From NCBI GenBank assembly GCA_902768985.1, contig CACXNA010000001.1, forward strand, positions 246,684-310,683: a DNA stretch of 64,000 bases, given 5' to 3'. The position numbers were made by a program, and so were the translations under genes. This document shows, in pieces, positions 21,685-29,500 of the stretch (within the stretch, counting starts at the first letter, position 1; the number at the start of each line of letters is the position of its first letter). The notes below the pieces were generated by a model, which saw only the letters and a program-made list of their open reading frames with translations, was not told where the DNA came from and did not search any database. This stretch comes from an uncultured Bacteroidia bacterium (GTDB lineage: Bacteria; Bacteroidota; Bacteroidia; Bacteroidales; UBA932).

Positions 21685-24216
21685 ATGCGAAAATCATTTC
21701 TGTTTTTCCTTCTCCTGGTGGCCCTTGCGGCCTGCTGCCGCCCTGCGGCGTCGGACCTGAAACTCAATGATCTTGAGTACTTTGAGCGCCAGGGCGTGAA
21801 TGTGCTGGTGTACAGCAACACGTTCTCCGGCGGCTTCAATGACGAGAAGAATTCCGGCATCGAGATCATCCACCACGGCGTGCGCACCGTGCAGGGCGGC
21901 GCCGTGCGCCTGTCCAACACGCCGGAGCAGTGGGACCTCGTCCCCGAGACGACCGTCCGCACCGTGAACCGCGAGGCGGGCTCCATCGAAGTCGGCCTGC
22001 GCTATCCGCACTACGACTTCGACTCGCGCCTTGTCGTGACGGCGGAGGGCAAGGCCGTCCGGATTGACGTTTATCTGGACAAGCCGGTCCCTGCTGAACT
22101 GGAAGGCGATGCGGGCTTCAACCTCGAATTCCTGCCTTCCCAGTACTGGAACAAGGCGTACGTGATGGACGGCAAGGCGAACCGCTTCCCGCGGTATTCC
22201 GCCAGCCTGACGACCACGCGTCCCAATGAGGAGAAGGTCTACCAGTTCAAGGGGTACAAGACCTACGACGACCGCGGCACCGGCCGCTTCGTCGATCCGC
22301 TTCCGCTGTCGACCGGTCACGAGCTGATCGTGGCGACGGACGACCCCGGACGCCTCATCAAGATCAGCTCCGAGGATGCCGAACTGAACCTTTACGACGG
22401 CCGCCTGCTGGCGCAGAACGGCTGGTACGTGCTCCGCAGCCTGCTGCCCGCCGGCCAGACCGGCAAGGTGCTGAGCTGGACGGTGGAGCCGAACGCCATC
22501 CCCGGCTGGACGCGTGAGCCCAACGTGGGCTTCTCGCAGGTGGGCTACCTGCCCGGCCAGCAGAAGGTGGCGGTGGTCGAGCTGGACAAGCTCGACAAGC
22601 CCCGCGCGACGGCGGAGGTGTGGCGCGTCAAGGACGACGGCAGCACTGAGCGCGCCTTCTCCGGCCCCGTGAAGTCCTGGGGTGACTACTACAAGTATCA
22701 CTACGTGAAATTCGACTTCAGCGCCGTGCAGGAGCCGGGTGTGTACTTCCTGAAATACGGCGACGTGCAGACCAACGACTTCATCATCGGCGACGATGTA
22801 CTGGACCGCATCACGGACGCCACGAGCGACGTCTGGATCCCGATCCACATGAACCACATGATGGTCAACGAGGCCTACCGCATCTGGCACGGCGAGCCCT
22901 TCAAGGAGGGTTATCTCCAGGCCCCGGCCAACACCGACCACTTCGACCTGCACAGCCAGGGCGTGATCGATACCAAGTACAAAGCCCTCCAGCTGATCCC
23001 CGGCCTGAACGTGGGCGGCTTCTTCGACGCCGGCGACTTCGACATCGAGACGGGCTCCAACATCAGCGTGGTGCAGAACCTGGTCTCCGACTGGGAGCGC
23101 TTCAAGCCGATGCGCGACGAGACCTTCGTCAGCGAGGAGCAGCGTTATGTGGACCTGCACCGCCCGGACGGCGTGCCCGATGTGCTGCAGTACATCCAGC
23201 ACGGCGTGCTGAACCTCGTGGCCCAGGCCGAGAACATCGGCCACATGTCCCAGACCCTGTCCAACTCCGTTCTGGACAATTACCACCATCTGGGTGACGC
23301 GGCCGCCATCACGGACGGCCTGCACTACGATCCGCGCCTGAAGCCGTACCAGAAGTCGGCCGACGGCAAGTCGAGCGGCACGCCTGATGATATGTGGGCG
23401 TTCACGACGCGCAATCCCGGCCTGGACCTGCAGGCAGCCACCATGTTCGCGGCCGCCAGCCGCGCCCTGGCGGGCTACAACGACGAGCTTGCGGCCCGTG
23501 CCCTGAAGCAGTCCAAGCGCCTGATGAAGGAGGGGACTGAGCTCCTGGCCAAGAACCCGGCCGCCGCCCGCCGCGGCGGACGCGGTGGCTTCGGCAACAT
23601 GTCCACGAACCTGCAGCTTTACGTCTGCACGGGCGAGCAGCACTACCTGGACGATTTCCAGGCGCAGATCTGGCCGGCGCTCGACCGCGGTCCGGAATTC
23701 TCCATGCAGCCGGCGCTCGACGCCATCCCGTACCTCGACGAGGCCTACAAGGAGCGCCTTCGTCCGTACGTGGTTCAGTACAAGCACTATCTGGACAGCC
23801 TTGACCAGGTCAACCCGTACGGCGTTCCCATCGGTGAGGGCAACTGGGCCGGCAGCGGCAGCGTCGTGAGCTTCGGCACCACGGCCAGCTTCGCGAGCAA
23901 GTATTTCCCGGATATCGTCAGTCCGGAATATGCCCTCAAGGCCGCCGGTTACATGTTCGGCTGCCACCCGTACCACAACTACTCGCTGGTGGCCGCCGTC
24001 GGCGCCACGCGCCCGAAGGAAGTCTTCTACGGCAACAACCGCGCGGACTTCTCCTTCATCCCCGGCAACGTGGCCCCGGGCGTGCTGTTCCGCCATCCGG
24101 ATCATTTCGAGAATTACGACGACTGGCCTTTCCTCTGGGGACAGAATGAAGGCACGATCGCCGGCAATACTTCCTACCTGATTTTCGGCGCCGCACTGCA
24201 GAATTTAGTTCGTTAA
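21685..24216 (+). CDS. Glycoside hydrolase family 9 lipoprotein
   Basis: An 843-residue exported enzyme. Residues 1-17 are a lipoprotein signal with lipobox LAAC (Cys17). Residues about 20-280 form a beta-rich N-terminal domain, and 285-375 an Ig-like domain typical of family 9 (SQVGYLPGQQKVAVVEL...VYFLKYGDVQTNDFIIGDDV). The catalytic alpha6/alpha6 barrel then begins. The nucleophile/base region is GGFFDAGDFDIETG with D448 and D451, and the general acid is expected at E822 in WGQNEGTIAGNTSYL. Family 9 enzymes cleave beta-1,4-glucans and related polymers. No SusCD pair or other polysaccharide-utilisation genes are next to it, so the substrate is open. A strong terminator follows. Confidence 0.88.
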   Translation: MRKSFLFFLLLVALAACCRPAASDLKLNDLEYFERQGVNVLVYSNTFSGGFNDEKNSGIEIIHHGVRTVQGGAVRLSNTPEQWDLVPETTVRTVNREAGSIEVGLRYPHYDFDSRLVVTAEGKAVRIDVYLDKPVPAELEGDAGFNLEFLPSQYWNKAYVMDGKANRFPRYSASLTTTRPNEEKVYQFKGYKTYDDRGTGRFVDPLPLSTGHELIVATDDPGRLIKISSEDAELNLYDGRLLAQNGWYVLRSLLPAGQTGKVLSWTVEPNAIPGWTREPNVGFSQVGYLPGQQKVAVVELDKLDKPRATAEVWRVKDDGSTERAFSGPVKSWGDYYKYHYVKFDFSAVQEPGVYFLKYGDVQTNDFIIGDDVLDRITDATSDVWIPIHMNHMMVNEAYRIWHGEPFKEGYLQAPANTDHFDLHSQGVIDTKYKALQLIPGLNVGGFFDAGDFDIETGSNISVVQNLVSDWERFKPMRDETFVSEEQRYVDLHRPDGVPDVLQYIQHGVLNLVAQAENIGHMSQTLSNSVLDNYHHLGDAAAITDGLHYDPRLKPYQKSADGKSSGTPDDMWAFTTRNPGLDLQAATMFAAASRALAGYNDELAARALKQSKRLMKEGTELLAKNPAAARRGGRGGFGNMSTNLQLYVCTGEQHYLDDFQAQIWPALDRGPEFSMQPALDAIPYLDEAYKERLRPYVVQYKHYLDSLDQVNPYGVPIGEGNWAGSGSVVSFGTTASFASKYFPDIVSPEYALKAAGYMFGCHPYHNYSLVAAVGATRPKEVFYGNNRADFSFIPGNVAPGVLFRHPDHFENYDDWPFLWGQNEGTIAGNTSYLIFGAALQNLVR

Positions 24217-24235
24217 TTGTTGAAAATCATGCTAT

Positions 24236-24271
24236 ATGCGGGTTGCAACTATTTGCAATCCGCATTTTTTT
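24236..24271 (+). terminator. Rho-independent terminator after the GH9 gene
   Basis: Arms at 24236-24248 and 24253-24265 pair over 13 positions with one G-U wobble, and six T follow at once. The next promoter's -7 box (24273-24280) begins two bases later. Confidence 0.85.
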
Positions 24272-24272
24272 G

Positions 24273-24280
24273 TATATTTG
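24273..24280 (+). promoter_or_regulatory. -7 box of the binding-protein/SpoIIE operon
   Basis: TATATTTG directly after the terminator, 22 bp before the ATG at 24303. The nearest TTG (24253-24255) has a 17-bp spacer and is part of the terminator stem. Confidence 0.55.
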
Positions 24281-24302
24281 GACAAACTAATCCTATAACA
24301 TC

Positions 24303-25244
24303 ATGAGGAATCTGTTCCTGACAGTGTGCTGCCTGGCGCTCTCCTGTTCGCTGCTTGCGCAGGAGCACACGTTTGTGTTCACGCCACAGTGGACGGCGCA
24401 AGCCCAGTTCGCCGGTTACTATGTAGCCCAGGAGATGGGTTTCTATGAAGAAGAAGGCGTCAAGGTGCAGATCGTGCACCCGTCCGTGTCGCAGTCGGCC
24501 ATGGAACGCATCCGGACGGACCAGAGCCAGGCCACCACGCTGCAGCTTGCACAGGCGCTGGAGATCGTGGACAGCGGCATTCAGCTGGTGAACATCCTGC
24601 AGACCTCGATGAACAACGGCCTTGTGATCGTGTCGCGCCGCGGCAAGGACCCGCTTAAGCAGCACGGCGCCCGCGTCGGTATCTGGAACGCCGGTTTCGG
24701 GCAGATGGCCATCTGCATGAGCCAGATCGAACACCTGGATTATGAGTGGACGCGTTTCGTCAACAACGTCACGCTCTTCGTCTCCGGGGCCCTGGACGCA
24801 ACGCTTGCGATGAGCTACAACGAGTATTACCAGCTCCTCCAAACGGGAATGGACCTGACCGAGGAGAATGTCTACCGCTTCTGCAATCACGGTTACAACG
24901 TCCAGGAGGACGGCGTCTATATGACGCGCTCGACCTGGCTGAAGAACAAGGACGGCGCCGAGCGCTTCGCCCGCGCCAGCCGGCGAGGCTGGGAGTGGGC
25001 GGCGGAGCACCCGGAAGAGACCTTGGACATCGTGATGCAATACGTGCGGGAAGAGCATATCGCCACCAACCGCGTTCTCCAGAAACTGATGCTCGAGGAA
25101 ATCCTTCGCCTGCAGGTGGACCGCGAGTCCGGAGAGCGGGAGTTCCGCCTCCGGCCCGATATGGTCGAACTGGCCAGCAACCTGATGTATCAGTGCGGGA
25201 TGCTGAAGAAAACCGTTTCCTACAATGATCTGATTGCCCGATGA
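24303..25244 (+). CDS. NMT1/THI5-like periplasmic binding protein
   Basis: A 313-residue exported protein with signal peptide MRNLFLTVCCLALSCSLLAQ and the SsuA/THI5-like domain start FVFTPQWTAQAQFAGYYVAQ, then EMGFYEEEGVKVQIV. The family binds pyrimidine precursors of thiamine, sulfonates, nitrate or similar small ligands, normally for an ABC transporter. Here no permease or ATPase follows. Instead the gene overlaps (ATGA, 25241-25244) a transmembrane phosphatase with a periplasmic dCache domain. This suggests that it presents a ligand to a sensor rather than to a transporter. Confidence 0.85.
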   Translation: MRNLFLTVCCLALSCSLLAQEHTFVFTPQWTAQAQFAGYYVAQEMGFYEEEGVKVQIVHPSVSQSAMERIRTDQSQATTLQLAQALEIVDSGIQLVNILQTSMNNGLVIVSRRGKDPLKQHGARVGIWNAGFGQMAICMSQIEHLDYEWTRFVNNVTLFVSGALDATLAMSYNEYYQLLQTGMDLTEENVYRFCNHGYNVQEDGVYMTRSTWLKNKDGAERFARASRRGWEWAAEHPEETLDIVMQYVREEHIATNRVLQKLMLEEILRLQVDRESGEREFRLRPDMVELASNLMYQCGMLKKTVSYNDLIAR

Positions 25245-27181
25245 AAAACAGTAAGTTCCTCAAATCGCTCGGCGATTCGCTTGCGTCGCGTCTAGGCCTC
25301 TGGGTCGTAGCCATTTCCACGCTGATTTTCATTGCCGCGCTCGGCTATTTCTTCCTGGAGTCCCGCAAGGCGGTCAAGCGGGAAGCGATCGAGCACGCCA
25401 CCCAGTTGCTGGATAAAACCGTGGTGCGCGTCAACGGCATTCTGGACAACGCCACGATCGCCGCGGACAACATCGACTGGCTGGTCTATAAGAATCTGGA
25501 CAATCCCGATGCGATGGTGGACCTGGCCCGGAACGCCATCCTGAACAACCCCGGACTGTATGGCTGCTCCATTTCCTTTGAGCCTTGGTTCTATCCGAAG
25601 AAAGGCCTGTATTTCTCGCCGTATGCACATATTGACAACGGCTCCGTCACCGTGGAAATGGTCGGCAGCGACGACTATCAGTATTTCTATATGGACTGGT
25701 ATCAGCTGCCCCACCTGCTCAACCAGCCTTGCTGGACAGAACCTTACATCGATGCCGACCGGGAGACGGGCAACGTCGAAATGGTCACATCCTATTGCAA
25801 GCCCCTCATCGGCAACAGCGGCGAGTTTATCGGCAGCCTCTCGCTGGACATCTCGCTGGCGTGGCTTTCGGAGACCATCCTGTCCGTCAAACCTTATCCC
25901 AACTCATACAGCATTGTGCTCGGCCGCGGCGGCACCTACCTGGTGCACCCGGATCCTGAAAAGCTGATGTACCAGACCATCTTCACGGAGACGCTCGAAA
26001 CGCCGAACCCGACTATTTCGGACCTGGGTCATGCGATGCTGAACGGGGAGGAGGGAATGCGTATCCTGGACATCAACGGCGTTCGGAACTTTGTTTTCTA
26101 CAAGCCCGTCAAGGAGACGAACTGGAGCGTGGCCATCATCTGCCCGGAGAAGGATATTTTCGGTGCTTTCTCGCATCTGCGCAATCTGGTCATCGCCATC
26201 GTCATCATCGGCATGATCCTGATGTTCCTTGGCTTCACGCGCCTGATTTCCAATGAGCTGGCGCCGCTGCGCCGGCTCGTGACCCAGGCGGATACCATCG
26301 CCTCCGGCCGCTTCAACGAGCTCCTGCCGGAGCCGGAGAACGACGACGAAATCGGACAGCTCACGCGTTCGTTCGGACATATGCAGACCTCGCTCGTCAA
26401 CTACATTGACGAACTCACGGAGACGACCGCCAACAATGAGCGTATCGAGGGTGAATTACGCATTGCCCGTGATATCCAGATGTCCATGGTGCCGCGTATC
26501 TTCCCGCCGTTCCCGGAGCGCAAGGAGATCGATCTCTTCGCCTCGATGACGCCGGCGAAGGAGGTCGGCGGCGACCTGTACGACTATTATCTCATCAATG
26601 ACAAGCTCTATTTCTGCGTCGGTGACGTCAGCGGTAAGGGCGTGCCGGGCAGCTTGCTGATGGCCGTGTCACGAAACCTGTTCCGCGTGGTGCTCAAGCA
26701 GATCCTCCCGCCGGCGGAGATCGCCCGCCAGATCAACGAAATCATCTCGAACGACAACGATCAAATGATGTTCATGACGATGTTCCTCGGCGTCGTCGAC
26801 CTGAAGACCGGTCGGATGGAGTACTGTAACTGCGGTCACAATCCGCCTGTGGTATTCTCCGAAGGCAAGGCCGAATTCCTGACGGTCAAGTCCAACGTCC
26901 CGCTGGGCATCGATCCGACCTTCGAATTCGAAGGGGAGGCGATGGAGGACATCCGCGAACAGCCGTTCCTGTTCTATACGGACGGCCTGAACGAGGCGGA
27001 GAACCACGTGCACGAGCAATACGGCGACGACCGTATCCTGGGGGTGCTCCGCAGCGCTCCTTACAGCACGGCACAGGATGCCATCCAGCGGATCCTGGTG
27101 GATCTGGCGGCGTTCGTGAACGGGGCGGAAGCCAGCGACGACCTGACGCTGCTCTGCCTGAAGATCGCTAAGGAAGCTTAG
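25241..27181 (+). CDS. dCache-HAMP-SpoIIE membrane protein phosphatase
   Basis: A 646-residue sensor. TM1 lies at about residues 20-42, followed by a periplasmic dCache_1 domain (about 45-310: LYGCSISFEPWFYPKKGLYF, SLSLDISLAWL). TM2 is at about 312-335 (NLVIAIVIIGMILMFLGF), then a HAMP linker (SNELAPLRRLVTQADTIASG) and a C-terminal PP2C/SpoIIE phosphatase from about 410 (RDIQMSMVPR, PAKEVGGDLYDYY, VGDVSGKGVPGSLLMA, SDDLTLL). Metal-binding Asp residues of these motifs are present. The likely target is an anti-sigma-factor antagonist elsewhere in the genome. It is translationally coupled to the binding protein, and its end overlaps the end of the convergent DUF1846 gene by 4 bp. Confidence 0.88.
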   Translation: MKNSKFLKSLGDSLASRLGLWVVAISTLIFIAALGYFFLESRKAVKREAIEHATQLLDKTVVRVNGILDNATIAADNIDWLVYKNLDNPDAMVDLARNAILNNPGLYGCSISFEPWFYPKKGLYFSPYAHIDNGSVTVEMVGSDDYQYFYMDWYQLPHLLNQPCWTEPYIDADRETGNVEMVTSYCKPLIGNSGEFIGSLSLDISLAWLSETILSVKPYPNSYSIVLGRGGTYLVHPDPEKLMYQTIFTETLETPNPTISDLGHAMLNGEEGMRILDINGVRNFVFYKPVKETNWSVAIICPEKDIFGAFSHLRNLVIAIVIIGMILMFLGFTRLISNELAPLRRLVTQADTIASGRFNELLPEPENDDEIGQLTRSFGHMQTSLVNYIDELTETTANNERIEGELRIARDIQMSMVPRIFPPFPERKEIDLFASMTPAKEVGGDLYDYYLINDKLYFCVGDVSGKGVPGSLLMAVSRNLFRVVLKQILPPAEIARQINEIISNDNDQMMFMTMFLGVVDLKTGRMEYCNCGHNPPVVFSEGKAEFLTVKSNVPLGIDPTFEFEGEAMEDIREQPFLFYTDGLNEAENHVHEQYGDDRILGVLRSAPYSTAQDAIQRILVDLAAFVNGAEASDDLTLLCLKIAKEA

Positions 27182-28683
27182 ACCTCTTCCTCGACGCTGG
27201 TCTTCGGATCCTTGATCTTGCGGACCGGGTCGCAGGTGAGGTCGATCCCCAGTTTCTTGAAGGTTTTGCGGTCCACTTCACTCAGCATGACGGTGGAGTG
27301 GACTTGCGCGCCTTTGAGCCGGGGCAGCTGGTCGAGGGCCAGCTTACAGTTCTCGTCCAGCAGGCTCATCATGGAGATGGTGACCAGGACTTCGTCCGTG
27401 TGCAGGCGCGGGTTGCGCCCGTGCAGGTAGGTCACCTTGGTCTTCTGGATCGGCGCGATCATGGTCTTGGGGATGAGCTTGACGTTGTGCTCGATGCCGG
27501 CCAGGTGCTTGAGCGCGTTCAGCAGGAGCGCGGCGCTGGGGCCGAGCAGGGGAGAGGTCTCTGCAGTAAGGATGGTGCCGTCTTCGAGCTCGATGGCGGC
27601 CGTGGCGCCGCCGGCCTTCTCGAGGCGCTCGTGCGCGGCGACGGTCGTCTTGCGGTCGTTCGTCGTGATGCCGGCCTTCTTCATCAGCAGGACCAGCTTG
27701 TTGACCTCCGATTCCGAGGCCTTGCCGTCGGCGAAGTTGCAGAGCGCCGTGTAGTAGCGGCGGATGATTTCCTGCAGGGAAGCCTCGCGGCACACGGCGT
27801 CGTCGCTGATGCAGGAGCCGATCATGTTCACGCCCATGTCGGTCGGGGACTTGTACGGAGACTGGCCGTAGATGTCCTCGAAGAGGGCGTTCATCACCGG
27901 GAAAATCTCGATGTCGCGGTTGTAGTTGACGGCTGTCTCGCCGTAGGCGTCCAGGTGGAAGGGGTCGATCATGTTGACGTCCTCCAGGTCGGCCGTGGCG
28001 GCCTCGTAGGCGATGTTGACGGGATGGTTCAGGGGCAGGCTCCAGACCGGGAAGGTCTCGAATTTGGCGTAGCCGGCCTTGGTGCCGCGCTTGTTCTCCT
28101 GGTAGAGTTGGCTCAGGCAGACGGCCATCTTGCCGCTGCCCGGGCCGGGTGCGGTCACGACCACGAGGGGCTTGCTCGTCTCGATGTAGTCGTTCTTGCC
28201 GAAACCCTCGTCGGAGTCGATCAGGGCCACGTTGTTGGGGTAGCCTTCAATCGTATAATGGTAATAGACCTTGATGCCCATGCGCTCCAGGCGCTTGCGG
28301 TAGGCGTCCGCGCTGGACTGCCCGTTGTAATGGGTGACGACGACGCTGTTCACGCTGAATCCGCGGTCCATGAACTCGTCGCGCAGGCGCAGCACGTCCA
28401 TGTCGTAGGTGATACCCAGGTCATTGCGGATCTTGTTCTTCTCAATATCCACGGCGCTGATCACGATCACGATCTCCAGATCGTCCTTCAGCTGATAGAG
28501 CATTTTGAATTTGCTGTCCGGCTCGAAGCCCGGAAGCACGCGGCTGGCGTGGTAATCATCGAACAGTTTGCCGCCGAATTCCATGTAAAGTTTATTGCCG
28601 AATTTGGCAATGCGTTCCTTGATGTGCTCTGATTGGATTTTGAGATATTTCTCGTTGTCGTACCCGTATTTCATAAAAGACAT
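27178..28683 (-). CDS. DUF1846 domain-containing protein
   Basis: A 501-residue cytoplasmic protein with the typical full-length DUF1846 organisation. The N-terminal segment is YDNEKYLKIQSEHIKERIAK, then FGNKLYMEFGGKLFDDYHAS. A P-loop-like stretch VVVTAPGPGSGKMAVCLSQLY lies near residue 180, and the central block has TDMGVNMIGSCISDD. Structures of the family show a nucleotide-hydrolase-like fold, but the reaction is not established. A second start at 28674 (MKYGYDNEKYL) is equally possible. The promoter is at 28702-28731 on the minus strand. It is a single-gene unit, divergent from hypB. Confidence 0.9.
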   Translation of the reverse strand: MSFMKYGYDNEKYLKIQSEHIKERIAKFGNKLYMEFGGKLFDDYHASRVLPGFEPDSKFKMLYQLKDDLEIVIVISAVDIEKNKIRNDLGITYDMDVLRLRDEFMDRGFSVNSVVVTHYNGQSSADAYRKRLERMGIKVYYHYTIEGYPNNVALIDSDEGFGKNDYIETSKPLVVVTAPGPGSGKMAVCLSQLYQENKRGTKAGYAKFETFPVWSLPLNHPVNIAYEAATADLEDVNMIDPFHLDAYGETAVNYNRDIEIFPVMNALFEDIYGQSPYKSPTDMGVNMIGSCISDDAVCREASLQEIIRRYYTALCNFADGKASESEVNKLVLLMKKAGITTNDRKTTVAAHERLEKAGGATAAIELEDGTILTAETSPLLGPSAALLLNALKHLAGIEHNVKLIPKTMIAPIQKTKVTYLHGRNPRLHTDEVLVTISMMSLLDENCKLALDQLPRLKGAQVHSTVMLSEVDRKTFKKLGIDLTCDPVRKIKDPKTSVEEEV

Positions 28684-28701
28684 TTATTACACTACGGGTT
28701 A

Positions 28702-28731
28702 CAAAATTACGCAAAATCTGCGGAATATCAA
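28702..28731 (-). promoter_or_regulatory. Promoter of the DUF1846 gene
   Basis: On the minus strand TTG (28729-28731) is followed by a 19-bp spacer and TAATTTTG (28702-28709), ahead of the start at 28683. Confidence 0.6.
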
Positions 28732-28804
28732 CAAAAATTGTTAACTTGCAAAACCATTGTAATTAATAACACATAACCAAGCGTTTTTGTCGCGTTCCTA
28801 CCCC

Positions 28805-29479
28805 ATGGACGAAGTCAAAATCATTGAGATCAAGAAGAGCGTCTATGCAGATAACGACGCTGCGGCCGGCGTGCTCCGGCAGGAGTTGAAGGCCCGGGGC
28901 GTGTATCTGCTGAACCTGATGTCCTCGCCCGGCAGCGGCAAGACCACCACGCTGATCCGGACCATCAACCTCATCAAGGACAAGATCCGCGTGGCCGTGA
29001 TGGAGGCCGACATCGACTCGGATGTCGATGCCGTCAAGATCAAGCAGGCCACCGGGATTGAATCCATCCAGCTCCACACGGGCGGCATGTGCCACCTGGA
29101 CGCCGGCATGACGCGCCAGGGGCTCGAGAACCTTGCGCCCGGCGGCGCGGACCTGGTTATCCTGGAGAACGTGGGCAACCTGGTCTGCCCGGCCGAGTTC
29201 GACACGGGCGCCGTCTGCAACGCCATGATCCTCTCCGTGCCGGAAGGCGACGACAAGCCGCTCAAGTATCCGCTGATGTTCTCCGTCTGCGACCTCGTCC
29301 TCGTCAACAAGACGGACGTCCTGCCGTATTTCGACTTCGACCTGGACCGTTGCCGGGAACATGTCCGCATGCGCAACCCCAAGGCGCGCGTCATCCCCAT
29401 CTGCGCCAAGACGGGGGAGGGCGTGGACGCCTTTGCGGCGTGGCTGCTGGAGCAGGTGGCTGCCTGGAAAACTAACTAA
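28805..29479 (+). CDS. hypB: Hydrogenase nickel-incorporation GTPase HypB
   Basis: A 224-residue SIMIBI GTPase that delivers nickel to [NiFe] hydrogenase with HypA. The P-loop SSPGSGKTTT lies near residue 40, the metal site of the G domain includes the Cys-His pair in GGMCHLDAGM, ENVGNLVCPAEFD contains the second conserved Cys, and NKTD is the guanine motif. The N-terminus lacks a His-rich stretch or a CxxCGC high-affinity nickel motif. The start at 28805 (MDEVKIIEI) fits family alignments better than the upstream in-frame start. It is followed by a large oxidoreductase and hypA, while hypC, hypD, hypE, hypF and hydrogenase subunits are absent from the window. Confidence 0.9.
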   Translation: MDEVKIIEIKKSVYADNDAAAGVLRQELKARGVYLLNLMSSPGSGKTTTLIRTINLIKDKIRVAVMEADIDSDVDAVKIKQATGIESIQLHTGGMCHLDAGMTRQGLENLAPGGADLVILENVGNLVCPAEFDTGAVCNAMILSVPEGDDKPLKYPLMFSVCDLVLVNKTDVLPYFDFDLDRCREHVRMRNPKARVIPICAKTGEGVDAFAAWLLEQVAAWKTN

Positions 29480-29500
29480 CTGACTGATAACCGAGATTTT

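Noticed and set aside
21694-24105. An 803-codon open frame on the minus strand
   Set aside because: It is antisense to the GH9 gene, with low-complexity composition and no domain.
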